A program made the translations under genes and the position numbers. From Pseudomonas protegens (GTDB lineage Bacteria > Pseudomonadota > Gammaproteobacteria > Pseudomonadales > Pseudomonadaceae): a stretch of DNA of 64,000 bases. The stretch is from assembly GCF_003363755.1 (NCBI RefSeq), contig NZ_CP031396.1, positions 310,001-374,000 on the forward strand. Reading direction: 5' to 3'. The notes beneath the pieces are model-generated. The model was not told the origin of the DNA, made no database searches, and worked only from the letters and a program-made list of their open reading frames with translations. Positions 18,476-28,864 of the stretch are shown here, one piece after another; positions within the stretch are counted from its first letter, which is position 1; every line of letters begins with the position of its first letter.

Positions 18476-19978
18476 ATGTCCGGCTCAATGGCCCAGGCGT
18501 TCGCGCACAATTTTCTCGGCCACTCACCCCGCTGGTACAAGGCAAGCATTGTCGCGTTCCTGCTGCTCAATCCGCTGCTGTTCTTCGCGGTCAGCCCGGC
18601 CGCAGCGGGCTGGTGCCTGGTGATCGAGTTCATCTTCACCCTGGCCATGGCCCTCAAGTGCTACCCCTTGATGCCCGGTGGTCTGCTGTTGGTGCAAGCG
18701 CTATTGCTGGGCATGGCCACGCCCCAGGCGCTGTACGACGAACTGGTGCACAATTTCCCGGTGATCCTGCTGCTGATGTTCATGGTGGCCGGCATCTACT
18801 TCATGAAAGAACTGCTGCTGTTCCTGTTCTCCCGGCTGCTGCTGGGGGTACGCTCCAAGACGCTTTTGGGGCTGCTGTTCTGCTTTCTGTCGGCCTTCCT
18901 CTCGGCCTTTCTCGACGCCCTGACCGTGACCGCGGTGATCATCAGCGCCGCGGTGGGCTTCTACTCGGTGTACCACCGGGTGGCCTCCGGCAATGACCCG
19001 CGCCAGGACAGCGGCTATGGCGACGATCAGCATCTGCCAACCCTGCACCACGACGACCTGGAGCAGTTCCGCGCCTTTCTGCGCAGCCTGTTGATGCACG
19101 GCGCCGTAGGCACGGCGCTGGGAGGCGTATGCACCCTGGTGGGCGAACCACAGAACCTGTTGATCGGCCATGAGATGGGCTGGCACTTCGCCGAGTTCTT
19201 CCTCAAGGTGGCGCCGGTTTCACTACCGGTGCTGGCCGCCGGACTGGTGACCTGCGTACTCCTGGAAAAACTGCGCTGGTTCGGCTACGGCACGCTGCTG
19301 CCGGATAACGTGCGCAAGGTGCTGGCCAACTACGCGGCCGAAGACGACGCCCAGCGCACCGCGCGGCAGCGGGCGGCGTTGCTGGTCCAGGGGCTGGCGG
19401 CGCTGATCCTGATTGTCGGCCTGGCCCTGCACGTCGCGGAAGTCGGGCTGATCGGCCTGCTGGTGATTGTGCTGATCACCGCCTTCACCGGTATTACCGA
19501 CGAGCACCGCCTGGGCAACGCCTTCAAGGACGCCATGCCCTTCACCGCCCTGCTGGTGGTGTTTTTTGCCGTGGTGGCGGTGATTCACCAGCAACAGCTG
19601 TTCGTGCCGCTGATCCAGTGGGTGCTGGCGCTACCGGCGGACCAGCAGCCAGGCATGCTGTTCATTGCCAATGGCCTGCTGTCGGCCATCAGCGACAACG
19701 TGTTCGTCGCCACCATCTACATCACCGAGGTGAAACAGGCCTTTGTCTCCGGGCAGATGAGTCGCGAACACTTCGAGACCCTGGCGATCGCCATCAACAC
19801 CGGCACCAACCTGCCCAGCGTTGCCACGCCCAATGGCCAGGCCGCCTTCCTGTTTCTGCTGACCTCGGCGATTGCGCCGCTGGTACGCCTGTCCTACGGA
19901 CGGATGGTGTGGATGGCCCTGCCCTACACCGTGGTGATGGGCCTGCTGGGCTGGTACGCGGTGAGTTACTGGTTGTAG
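18476..19978 (+). CDS. nhaB: Na+/H+ antiporter NhaB
   Basis: The 500-residue inner-membrane protein has about a dozen transmembrane segments and the NhaB hallmarks: [15 protein letters not shown] at the start, [37 protein letters not shown] and the late [24 protein letters not shown]. It exports sodium in exchange for protons. TAGGAG precedes the ATG. It converges on zwf, and its last 13 bases overlap the truncated HAD-hydrolase reading frame on the other strand. Confidence 0.95.
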   Translation: MSGSMAQAFAHNFLGHSPRWYKASIVAFLLLNPLLFFAVSPAAAGWCLVIEFIFTLAMALKCYPLMPGGLLLVQALLLGMATPQALYDELVHNFPVILLLMFMVAGIYFMKELLLFLFSRLLLGVRSKTLLGLLFCFLSAFLSAFLDALTVTAVIISAAVGFYSVYHRVASGNDPRQDSGYGDDQHLPTLHHDDLEQFRAFLRSLLMHGAVGTALGGVCTLVGEPQNLLIGHEMGWHFAEFFLKVAPVSLPVLAAGLVTCVLLEKLRWFGYGTLLPDNVRKVLANYAAEDDAQRTARQRAALLVQGLAALILIVGLALHVAEVGLIGLLVIVLITAFTGITDEHRLGNAFKDAMPFTALLVVFFAVVAVIHQQQLFVPLIQWVLALPADQQPGMLFIANGLLSAISDNVFVATIYITEVKQAFVSGQMSREHFETLAIAINTGTNLPSVATPNGQAAFLFLLTSAIAPLVRLSYGRMVWMALPYTVVMGLLGWYAVSYWL

Positions 19979-20067
19979 CGCTGGAGGATGTTTGAAGGGT
20001 TGAGGCGCTGATCCGGGTGCAACGGGGTGCCGTCCATATCGCTAAGCAGGAACGCGATGGACCGCAC
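19966..20067 (-). pseudogene. Truncated HAD (Cof-type) hydrolase remnant after zwf
   Basis: On the minus strand, right behind zwf, a GTG at 20065-20067 opens VRSIAFLLSDMDGTPLHPD and continues for 33 codons to a TAA inside the end of nhaB. FLLSDMDGT is the HAD motif I (DxDGT with the nucleophile Asp) at the position seen at the very N-terminus of Cof/YbiV-type phosphatases. Everything after about residue 20 is gone. The frame can be extended upstream to a GTG overlapping the zwf TGA, as in an operon with coupled translation. It is too short to be an enzyme, so it is probably what is left of a third gene of the gnd-zwf operon. Confidence 0.6.
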
Positions 20068-20078
20068 CTTGCCCCCCT

Positions 20079-21592
20079 TCACCCGAGGGCGTGCCAGACG
20101 CGACCATCCCGGGCCAGCAACTCATCAGCGGCATCCGGACCATCCTCACCCGCAGGGTAAGTCTGCACGCTCGCGTCCTGCTTCCAGGCATCGAGGAAAG
20201 GCTGCACGGCGCGCCAACCGTTCTCGATATTGTCTGCCCGCTGAAACAGCGTCTGGTCACCGACCAGGCAGTCGTAGATCAGCGTCTCGTAGCCGGTGGA
20301 CGGCTGCATTTCGAAGAAATCCCGATAGGCGAAGCCCAGTTCGATATTGGCCATGTCCAGGCTCGGCCCGGGCTTTTTCGCCAGCAGGTCGAACCACATG
20401 CCTTCGTTGGGCTGGATCTGAATCCGCAGGTAAGTCGGCGACAGCTGATCGACTTCGGTATCGCGAAATTGCGCGTAGGGTGCCGGCTTGAAGCAGATGA
20501 CGATTTCGGTGTCGCGCACGCTCATGCGCTTGCCGGTGCGCAGGTAGAACGGCACCCCGACCCAGCGCCAGTTGTCGATCATCACCTTCAGCGCGACATA
20601 GGTTTCGGTATTGCTGTCCGGCGCGACATTAGCCTCTTCGCGGTAACCCGCCAGGGCCTTGCCCGCCACTTCGGCGCCGCGGTACTGGCCGCGCACCGAG
20701 TTGGCCCGCGCCTCCTCCAGGGACCAGGGACGGATCGCCCCCACCACCTTGGCCTTCTCGCCGCGCACTGCATCGGCGCCAAAGGCCGCAGGGGGCTCCA
20801 TGGCCACCATCGCCAGGAGTTGGAACAGGTGGTTGGGCACCATGTCTCGCAGGGCGCCGGTGTGTTCATAAAAGCTGCCACGGGTTTGGACCCCGACGGT
20901 TTCCGCCGCGGTGATCTGCACGTGGTCGATGTAATGGTTGTTCCAGAACGCCTCGAACAGGCTGTTGGAAAAACGGCTGACCAGAATGTTCTGCACCGTT
21001 TCCTTGCCCAGGTAATGGTCGATGCGATAGATCTGCTTTTCGCTCATGACCTTGAGCAAGCAGGCGTTGAGGGCCTCGGCGCTCTGCAGATCGGAGCCGA
21101 AGGGCTTCTCGATGACCACCCGGCGAAAGGCCTCCGGCCCCTCCTCCAGCAACCCCGAAGCCCCCAGGCGCTGCACCACTTCACTGAAGAAGCGCGGCGC
21201 GGTGGCCAGGTAGAACACCGCGTTGCCGGTGCTGCTGGCGGCAATTCGCGCCGCCAGTTCGGCATAGGTGGAGTCGTCGAGGAAGTCGCCCTGGACGTAG
21301 CTGATGCCACGGGTCAGGCGGGCCCAGACGGCGGCGTCCACGGACGCCCCCTGGCCTTGTTTGCTCAGCACTTCATCGCGAAGGAAGTCTTCCAGCAAGG
21401 TGGCGAACTCAGCGTCGCTCACCGCGTTGTGGTCGACGCCGACAATCCGCAGCCCCTCATCCAGCAGACCGTCGCGGCTCAGGTTGTACAGCGCCGGCGT
21501 CAACAGGCGCTTGACCAGATCACCGCGGGCGCCGAACAGGAACAACGTGGTCGGCGGCGCGGGCAACGCCTTGGACTTCTTTCGCGTAGAGG

Positions 21593-21596
<4 letters not shown>
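20079..21596 (-). CDS. zwf: Glucose-6-phosphate 1-dehydrogenase
   Basis: The 505-residue enzyme oxidises glucose 6-phosphate to 6-phosphogluconolactone. The N-terminal dinucleotide motif is [15 protein letters not shown], with GARGD in place of the common GASGD. The substrate-site signature [13 protein letters not shown] is complete. It overlaps gnd by four bases (ATGA), so gnd-zwf form one operon. The pairing with a short-form gnd, rather than edd, glk or pgl, is typical of the secondary zwf copy in fluorescent pseudomonads. No HexR-like palindrome was seen upstream of gnd. Confidence 0.95.
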
Positions 21597-22573
<977 letters not shown>

Positions 22574-23054
22574 GTGCTGATGCTCCTACTGCAAAAAAAT
22601 CAGATCAAAAATGTATAGCCCAAAGGGCTGGGTGCAAACGTCGAGGGGCGCAACTATACAAGGCGAGACGCTCCAAGACAGCGCAATCTTCAGACATAAC
22701 GCCAGTTTTTGCGGCCACCTGCGCGCAACGCAGCGCGCCCAAGCCCGATCTCTTGCCCCTCGGCCGGCGCGAACCGCGTGGAGATTAGTCCCGGCACTGG
22801 GGGCGAAGTTTCTCAGAACTTGGGGGGATAACGACGCAAAACACCAGGAAGGCACAACGACCACGAAAAATAAAAAAGTTCCAATTGCGCTAAAAAGAAA
22901 TAAAATTGCCGCCTTCAGGCTGCGTGGAAACGTCACGAGTGAAGGCAAGACGGTTGCCTGACACCGTCATTTTCGCGCTGCCAACGATGGTGCTTTGCGC
23001 AAGGGATGCGACCAGCGAAGCATAGTTGAGGCACTCCATTTGCGAGGTGAAGCA
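22574..23054. other. Divergent promoter region between gnd and a small gene
   Basis: The 481 bases hold no supported gene; the open frame at 22611-22961 lacks a ribosome site and protein-like composition. The stretch 22850-22920 is strongly A-rich on the plus strand and may contain the promoter for the downstream small gene. No tRNA or clear operator was seen. Confidence 0.45.
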
Positions 23055-23228
23055 ATGGGCACAGTACTACCGGCACGACCAGCACAGACTCTCTACGTGA
23101 CCATTCGTCGTGACGAATTGCGCCAACTCAAAGACGAGCGCGATCAACTGCAACGGGAACTCGCCCAATTGCGCCTGATGTTGCAGAACCAGGGACAAGC
23201 CCCTGCCGTAGCGCTGCAGCGCCCCTGA
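23055..23228 (+). CDS. Small coiled-coil protein (57 aa)
   Basis: The ATG follows GAGGTGAA at a good distance. Residues 18-46 (TIRRDELRQLKDERDQLQRE, then LAQLRLMLQNQ) form a charged amphipathic helix, a likely short coiled coil. There is no signal or membrane segment. I have no function for it. It precedes cptA by 258 bases, with a hairpin between them, so it is probably transcribed alone. Confidence 0.65.
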   Translation: MGTVLPARPAQTLYVTIRRDELRQLKDERDQLQRELAQLRLMLQNQGQAPAVALQRP

Positions 23229-23247
23229 GCAACCTCAGCTGTGCCCC

Positions 23248-23272
23248 GGAACGCAGGCCCGGCCTGCGTTCC
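23248..23272 (+). terminator. Hairpin after the 57-aa gene
   Basis: GGAACGCAGGCC pairs with GGCCTGCGTTCC across one central base. There is no T run after it, so termination is likely but not certain. Confidence 0.45.
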
Positions 23273-23486
23273 CCGCTCTACCCACTCCCTTTCCTGCCAC
23301 CCATCTGCCGCCACACCTGATCCCGCCGCCTGCTACGCCGGACAAAAATCCAACGCTGCGCTAACGAACTTTTCACACTTGCCTATCGATACTCCCGGCC
23401 ATTGTGGCCGTCTTGTTACAGACGGCGGCCTTCATTCGCAGCGCTGAACCGGCGCGCAATGATCACGGAACGGCGGGGAGCGCTGA

Positions 23487-25229
23487 ATGGCATTGTTCAA
23501 ACGCAGTAACACGTCTGCGACAGGTTTTGACTGGATGGGGCTGCTCTGGCTGTTCCTGTTCTTCTGGTATTTCTCCGGCATCACCCAACTGCTGATTCAA
23601 CTGACGGACACGTCCGGCTTCGCCGGTTTCCGCCAGGCGTTCTTCATGAGCGCCATCTGGCTGGCGCCGATGCTGCTGTTCCCGGCACGCACCAAAGTCA
23701 TGGCGGCAGTGATCGGCGTGGTGCTCTGGGCCTGCTCCATGGCCAGCCTGGGCTATTTCTTCGTCTATCAGCAGGAGTTCTCGCAAAGCGTCATCTTCAT
23801 CATGTTCGAGTCCAACCCCTCGGAAGCCGGTGAATACCTGACGCAGTACTTTGCCTGGTGGATGCTCCTGGCGTTCCTGGCCCACACCGCCTTCGCCCTC
23901 TTCCTCTGGACCCGCCTGCGCCCGGTGTACCTGCCCCGGGGCCAGGCCCTGGCGGCTGCCGTGGCAATCCTGGTGGCGATTGTCGGCTACCCGCTGATCA
24001 AGCAAATCGCTCGCACCGACACCCTGGCCGACGGCCTGGAGAAATTTGAAACCCGTATCGAACCCGCCGTGCCGTGGCAGATGGTGGTCGCTTATCGCCG
24101 CTACCGTGAGCAACTGAACGGCATGCAGGGCATGCTCGACAGCGTCAGCAAGATCCCGCCGCTGACCAACCTCAAGGACAGCATGGCCAATCAGCCGGCC
24201 ACCCTGGTGCTGGTGATCGGCGAGTCCACCAACCGTCAGCGCATGAGCCTCTACGGCTACCCGCGCCAGACCACCCCGGAGCTGGACAAGCTCAAGGATC
24301 AGTTGGCGGTGTTCGACAACGTCATCACCCCGCGCCCCTACACCATCGAGGCGTTGCAACAGGTGCTGACCTTCGCCGACGAAGAAAACCCCGATCTCTA
24401 CCTCAAGACGCCGTCCCTGGTCAGCGTGATGAAGCAGGCCGGCTACAAGACCTACTGGATCACCAACCAGCAGACCATGACCAAGCGCAACACCATGCTC
24501 ACCACCTTCTCCGAGCAGGCGGACGAGCAGGTGTACTTGAACAACAATCGCAACCAGAACGCCCGCCAGTACGACGGCGACGTGCTTGAGCCCTTCTCCA
24601 AGGCCCTGGCCGACAGCGCCCCGCGCAAGTTCATCGTGGTCCACCTGCTGGGCACCCACATGAGCTACCAGTACCGCTACCCGCCAAGCTACGACAAATT
24701 CACCGATCGCCAGGGCGTGCCGGCCGGTGTGCGTGACGATCAACTGCCGACCTACAACAGCTACGACAACGCGGTGCTGTACAACGACTTCGTGGTCTCC
24801 AGCCTGATCAAGGATTACGCCAAGACCGACCCCAACGGTTTCCTGCTGTACCTGTCGGACCACGGCGAAGACGTCTTCGACTCCGCCGGCCACGACACCC
24901 TGGGACGCAACGAAGGCAAGCCCACGGCGCCGATGTACACCATCCCGTTCATGGCCTGGGCCTCGCCGAAGTGGCGGCAAACCCATGACTGGAACTTTGC
25001 TTCCGACCTCAGCCGCCCTTACAGCAGCTCCCAGCTGATTCATACCTGGGCCGACCTGGCGGGCTTGAGTTTCGACCAGCTGGACCACAGCCGCAGCCTG
25101 GTCAGCGACAGCTTCAAGCCGCGCCCGCTGCTGATTGGCGACCCCTACTCGCGCCAGAGCAAGGCGCTGATCGACTTCAGCCTGATGAAACCCAAAGCGC
25201 CGACGGAAGCGACCGTGGTCCAGAAGTAA
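23487..25229 (+). CDS. cptA: Phosphoethanolamine transferase CptA
   Basis: The 580-residue inner-membrane enzyme has five N-terminal transmembrane segments within the first 175 residues and a periplasmic sulfatase-type domain. The nucleophile region is VLVIGESTNRQRMSLYGYPR, where the Thr or Ser after GES is phosphorylated; later metal-site motifs are VVHLLGTHMSYQ and YLSDHGEDVFDSAGHD. Such enzymes move phosphoethanolamine from phosphatidylethanolamine to lipopolysaccharide, in CptA to core heptose. The length and N-terminal sequence fit CptA (YijP) better than EptA/MCR. It stands alone, upstream of the copper-sensing genes. Confidence 0.88.
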   Translation: MALFKRSNTSATGFDWMGLLWLFLFFWYFSGITQLLIQLTDTSGFAGFRQAFFMSAIWLAPMLLFPARTKVMAAVIGVVLWACSMASLGYFFVYQQEFSQSVIFIMFESNPSEAGEYLTQYFAWWMLLAFLAHTAFALFLWTRLRPVYLPRGQALAAAVAILVAIVGYPLIKQIARTDTLADGLEKFETRIEPAVPWQMVVAYRRYREQLNGMQGMLDSVSKIPPLTNLKDSMANQPATLVLVIGESTNRQRMSLYGYPRQTTPELDKLKDQLAVFDNVITPRPYTIEALQQVLTFADEENPDLYLKTPSLVSVMKQAGYKTYWITNQQTMTKRNTMLTTFSEQADEQVYLNNNRNQNARQYDGDVLEPFSKALADSAPRKFIVVHLLGTHMSYQYRYPPSYDKFTDRQGVPAGVRDDQLPTYNSYDNAVLYNDFVVSSLIKDYAKTDPNGFLLYLSDHGEDVFDSAGHDTLGRNEGKPTAPMYTIPFMAWASPKWRQTHDWNFASDLSRPYSSSQLIHTWADLAGLSFDQLDHSRSLVSDSFKPRPLLIGDPYSRQSKALIDFSLMKPKAPTEATVVQK

Positions 25230-25374
25230 GAACCCGACTCGGGGGCCGCAACGGCCCCCATCCCTGCTGCGCCCGGCATGCCGGCAAAGGCGCCACCCTG
25301 CCTTGCAGCGAGCTCTGCGACGCCCTCACTGGTCAACCAGTTGCTACAGGCTTTGATTGTCTGCAGACACATAA

Positions 25375-25389
25375 TGTCAAGAATGTAAT
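25375..25389 (+). promoter_or_regulatory. CopR-box-like site before the PtrA-like gene
   Basis: TGTCAAGAATGTAAT differs in one base from the pattern TGACA-N4-TGTAAT found at 57968 before copA. It lies 116 bases before the PtrA-like gene start. Confidence 0.55.
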
Positions 25390-25504
25390 ATCCCGCTCAG
25401 GCTGACGTTAACCCTCACTTAATACACTTCGCTGAAACTTGCCCCATCACTTCTTGTGCAGGGACGAAACAAGTTACCGAACACTCTTAAGTAGGAAACG
25501 CAGT

Positions 25505-25729
25505 ATGAAACTTTCAACCTTGGTATTTAGCGGTTTGATTCTCGCCACTTCCAGTGCAGCCTTTGCCGAAGGCGGAGCCGAGCATATGCAACGCTTTTAC
25601 GAGAACTTCCGCGTCAATCAGCAACAGATTCACGGCGATAAAAACCAGAACCTCGCCAAGACCGAGCAAGACAAGGCCGGTACCCACTATTCCGCGCCGG
25701 ACGCCAAGCAACAACAGCCCGGCGCCTGA
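25505..25729 (+). CDS. Small exported PtrA-like protein
   Basis: The 74-residue protein starts at an ATG behind AGGAA and has a clear Sec signal (MKLSTLVFSGLILATSSAAFA, cleavage after AFA). The mature part of about 53 residues is rich in Gln, Asn and charged residues and has two His (AEHMQRFYENF, KAGTHYSAP), plausible for metal binding. In P. aeruginosa the copper-induced small protein PtrA (PA2808) lies next to copRS (PA2809-PA2810), and the same arrangement is seen here. Sequence similarity to PtrA could not be checked, so the name rests mainly on context. It has its own CopR-type box and terminator. Confidence 0.65.
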   Translation: MKLSTLVFSGLILATSSAAFAEGGAEHMQRFYENFRVNQQQIHGDKNQNLAKTEQDKAGTHYSAPDAKQQQPGA

Positions 25730-25789
25730 TACCTCTTCAACGCAGTACCCACTCTGGACAATGCGCTCCTTTGGCAGAGATGGACGTTT

Positions 25790-25816
25790 GGCGCCCTCTA
25801 CAGGGCGCCTTTTTTA
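25790..25816 (+). terminator. Intrinsic terminator after the PtrA-like gene
   Basis: GGCGCCCT and AGGGCGCC pair (25790-25797 with 25802-25809) around a short loop, followed by six T. Confidence 0.9.
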
Positions 25817-25858
25817 TATCCGCTGGCAGGCCCTCACTGTCACGCCAATGACAGGAAT

Positions 25859-25873
25859 ATTACAACTCTGTCA
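25859..25873 (-). promoter_or_regulatory. CopR-box-like site before copR
   Basis: Read on the minus strand this is TGACAGAGTTGTAAT, an exact fit to TGACA-N4-TGTAAT. It lies about 180 bases before the copR start and could serve autoregulation. Confidence 0.55.
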
Positions 25874-26051
25874 TCCGCCACTTTCCCTGCGTGCAATCAA
25901 CTAGCATGCCTGCGCCCAAGCGCTCACCCGCTATCGGCTGACCTGGCTAATTCTATGAATTAGATGATTATTTTTCTTGACCCTATAGCTACTTCAGGCT
26001 TCACCCTGCACTCATTCGATAATGCCCAAGCGGTTTGGAGAGGATCTGGCA

Positions 26052-26726
26052 ATGCGTATTCTGGTGGTTGAAGACGAACCCAAAACAGCGGACTACCTGC
26101 ATCAAGGCCTGAGTGAAAGTGGTTATGTCGTGGACCGCGCCAACAATGGCGTGGACGGTCTGCACCTGATACAGCAACAACCTTACGAGTTGGTGATCCT
26201 GGATATAAACCTGCCGGGCCAAGATGGCTGGCAAGTGTTGGAACATATGCGCGGACATTCTCCGGCCCGGGTCATGATGTTGACCGCTCGCGGGCGCCTG
26301 GAAGACAAAGTCAAAGGGCTGGATATGGGCGCCGATGATTATCTGGTCAAACCTTTTCAATTTCCCGAGTTACTGGCCCGGGTCCGGACTTTGATTCGCC
26401 GCAGCGAACCCGTGTCCCAGCCGCAAGTATTGCAAGTGGCCGACTTGCAACTTGATCCTCGCCGGCATCGGGCTTATCGCGGCGACCGTCGAATAGATCT
26501 CACGACCAAGGAATTCACCCTGTTGCATGTATTGATGCGCCACTCGGGGGAAGTGCTGACCCGCACGCAAATCATTTCCCTGGTCTGGGACATGAACTTC
26601 GACTGCGACACCAATGTGGTGGAAGTCTCCATCAGCCGCCTGCGGGCCAAGATCGATGATGCCAGTGAGGTCAAGCTGATCCACACCCTGCGCGGTGTCG
26701 GTTATGTCCTGGAAGTGCGCCAATGA
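26052..26726 (+). CDS. copR: CopR, copper-responsive OmpR-family response regulator
   Basis: The 224-residue protein starts at MRILVVEDE behind GGAGAGG; an upstream in-frame ATG at 26022 lacks the ribosome site. The receiver domain has acidic residues E7-D8-E9, phosphoacceptor Asp51, Thr near 80 and Lys in DYLVKPF. The C-terminal winged helix (RIDLTTKEFTLLHVLMRHSGEVLTR) is OmpR/PhoB type. The kinase gene overlaps by four bases. CopR proteins of this type bind cop boxes and activate copper-resistance genes; matching boxes occur before this gene, before the PtrA-like gene and before copA. Confidence 0.9.
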   Translation: MRILVVEDEPKTADYLHQGLSESGYVVDRANNGVDGLHLIQQQPYELVILDINLPGQDGWQVLEHMRGHSPARVMMLTARGRLEDKVKGLDMGADDYLVKPFQFPELLARVRTLIRRSEPVSQPQVLQVADLQLDPRRHRAYRGDRRIDLTTKEFTLLHVLMRHSGEVLTRTQIISLVWDMNFDCDTNVVEVSISRLRAKIDDASEVKLIHTLRGVGYVLEVRQ

Positions 26727-28150
26727 CGCCCCAGCCGGCGGCGCCGACCAACAGCAGCCTGTCCATGCGCCTGGGGCTGACCGTCAGCCTGATGGGGGCG
26801 GCCCTGGTCCTGCTGCTGGCAACCCTGGCCTATCTGGCCCTGAACCACGAGTTGGACAACCTGGCGCGCAAGGGCCTGGAGAGCAAGCTGGAACAGATCC
26901 AGCACAGCCTCACCAGCGACCTCAAGAGCAGCGACCTGGCCGCCCGCCCCCACTCCCTGCTGGACCTGGTGATGGGCCACGACAATCTGCAATTGAACAT
27001 CCTGAGCAGCGCGCCCCTGGCCGAACCCTTGCTCAATGTTGGCGGCATCGCTGAACAACCGCTGCCCCGGGCCCTGAGGGAGAGCAGCACCGAGGGTTAC
27101 CTCGACTGGCGTGACAGCCGCGGCAATCCCTTGCTCAGCGCCACCCGGCAAATGAACCTGCGCAATGGCGAGCCGGTGCGAGTGGTGTTGAGCCTGGACC
27201 GCGGTAATGACCAGGCACTGCTCAGCGCCTACCTGCGCTCCACGGTGATTGCCCTGCCCCTGTTGCTGCTGCTGATCGGCATGGGTGCCTGGTGGCTGGT
27301 GCAAAGGGGCCTGCTACCCCTGCAACAGTTCACCCGGGTCGCCGCCAAGGTCACCACCCAGGACCTGACCCATCGCCTGAACCTGGACAAGCTGCCCCGG
27401 GAACTGGCGGAACTGGGCCAGGGCATCAACGTCATGCTGCAGCGCCTGGATGGCGGCGTACAACGCCTGTCGCAGTTCTCCGACGACCTGGCCCACGAAC
27501 TGCGCTCGCCCATCAGCAACCTGATGGGCAAGGCCCAAGTGACCCTGTCTCGCGAGCGCCCCCCGGAGGAATACAAGGCCGTGCTGGAGGCCAGCATCGA
27601 GGAGCTGGAACGGGTCACACGAATCGTCGCCGACATGCTGTTCCTGGCTCAGGTCAGCCAGCCGGCTTCCCAGGCCCGCTTTGCCCGGGTGTCTCTGGGC
27701 GAGGAGGCGCGGCGGGTCATGGACCTGTTTGCCCTCAGCGCCGAGGACAGGCAACTGCAGCTGGAACTGCGCGGTGACGCCTGGGTGCTGGGGGATCGCC
27801 TGATGATCCAGCGGGCCATTTCCAACCTGTTGTCCAACGCCATCCGCCATTGCCCGGATCAGGGCCGGATCGACCTGCGGATCGAGCGCCAACTGCAGAG
27901 CGTGAGCCTCGCCGTGGGCAATCCCGGGCCGGGCATCGCCGCCTGCCACCTGCCCCATCTGTTCGAGCGTTTCTATCGGGTCGACAGCAGCCGCACCCGA
28001 GCCGAAGGCGGCACCGGGCTGGGCCTGGCAATCGTGCGCTCGATCATGAACCTGCATCAGGGCCGCACCGAGGTCGACAGCGTACCGGACAGCCTCACCG
28101 AGTTCCGCCTGGTGTTCCCCAAGCTCGACCCGGCATTGCACGACGCTTAA
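26723..28150 (+). CDS. copS: CopS, heavy-metal sensor histidine kinase
   Basis: The 475-residue membrane kinase has transmembrane segments near 17-40 and 174-193 enclosing a periplasmic sensor domain of about 130 residues. A HAMP domain follows and then the H box with His258 in DDLAHELRSPISN. The ATPase domain shows LLSNAIRH (N box), VGNPGPGI (G1) and GGTGLGLAIV (G2). The periplasmic region contains several His (LAARPHSLLDLVMGHDN) of the kind used to bind copper. ATGA overlap with copR indicates coupled expression. Confidence 0.9.
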   Translation: MTPQPAAPTNSSLSMRLGLTVSLMGAALVLLLATLAYLALNHELDNLARKGLESKLEQIQHSLTSDLKSSDLAARPHSLLDLVMGHDNLQLNILSSAPLAEPLLNVGGIAEQPLPRALRESSTEGYLDWRDSRGNPLLSATRQMNLRNGEPVRVVLSLDRGNDQALLSAYLRSTVIALPLLLLLIGMGAWWLVQRGLLPLQQFTRVAAKVTTQDLTHRLNLDKLPRELAELGQGINVMLQRLDGGVQRLSQFSDDLAHELRSPISNLMGKAQVTLSRERPPEEYKAVLEASIEELERVTRIVADMLFLAQVSQPASQARFARVSLGEEARRVMDLFALSAEDRQLQLELRGDAWVLGDRLMIQRAISNLLSNAIRHCPDQGRIDLRIERQLQSVSLAVGNPGPGIAACHLPHLFERFYRVDSSRTRAEGGTGLGLAIVRSIMNLHQGRTEVDSVPDSLTEFRLVFPKLDPALHDA

Positions 28151-28215
28151 AGCAGTCAGCCCCGCTCCCCTACAGCACCAGGGCGCCAATCAGCCGGGGG
28201 GCCTGGCATCGGACA

Positions 28216-28707
28216 TTACAAAGCTTTGCTCCAGAACAGCATGCGGCCATGGGCGGGATCGAGCATGGCATTGGCGAAACCGCAGGCCTGGTAGGCAGCC
28301 TGGGCCTGGGCGTTGCCTTCCAGCACTTCCAGGGTGATCTTGCAGCAACCCCGTTGCCGGGCAATGTCCTCGACCTTCTGCAGCATCCGCTTGCTCAGGC
28401 CCTGGCCGCGAAAGCTGTCCAGCACCACCACGTCGTGAACATTCACCAGGGGCCGGCAGGCAAAGGTGGAAAAGCCCTCGAAGCAGTTCACCAGCCCCAC
28501 CGGCTGGCCCCCGGCAAAGGCCAGTACGCTGAACGCCTGAGGTCGCTTGGCCAGCTCTGCCGGCAGTTGCTGAAGCTGGTCCGGCGCCAGGGCCTGGCCG
28601 CCGCCCATGGGGTCCTGGGCGTAATGATTGAGCAGCACGCCTATGGCTTCGGCATGCACCGGGTTGCTGTAACTGGCTTGCAGCACCACGACATCGGCAA
28701 CGTCCAT
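28216..28707 (-). CDS. GNAT-family N-acetyltransferase
   Basis: The 163-residue protein has the acetyl-CoA-binding segment VVVLDSFRGQGLSKRMLQKVED (R/Q-x-x-G-x-G/A type), followed by ITLEVLEGNAQAQAAYQACGF, both standard GNAT motifs A and B. The ATG at 28707 was preferred because GAGG lies six bases before it; the ATG two codons earlier touches that motif. The acceptor substrate is unknown. It is convergent with copS. Confidence 0.85.
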   Translation of the reverse strand: MDVADVVVLQASYSNPVHAEAIGVLLNHYAQDPMGGGQALAPDQLQQLPAELAKRPQAFSVLAFAGGQPVGLVNCFEGFSTFACRPLVNVHDVVVLDSFRGQGLSKRMLQKVEDIARQRGCCKITLEVLEGNAQAQAAYQACGFANAMLDPAHGRMLFWSKAL

Positions 28708-28864
28708 GTTCATCCTCGATCAATGCAGTGAAAGTGAGCGTTCAGGGCTCAGGCAGCCTCGATTGTAGGCTGGGGGATTTGACCAAACGAAGATTTTTCT
28801 CCCTCCTTCTGCAGAAAAATCCTAATGATTGGCCAGGATGAACCACAGCCGGAAGCCCTTCCCC

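Larger units (their letters stand above)
25730..26051. other. Intergenic region before copR
   Basis: The 322 bases contain the terminator of the PtrA-like gene, a CopR-box-like site on the minus strand and, just upstream of that, a palindrome TGTCA-N6-TGACA (25838-25853). The rest is AT-rich promoter-like sequence. No gene is supported. Confidence 0.55.

Noticed and set aside
22611..22961. 116-codon frame between gnd and the 57-aa gene
   Set aside because: No ribosome site, composition not protein-like, and it crosses the region expected to hold promoters.
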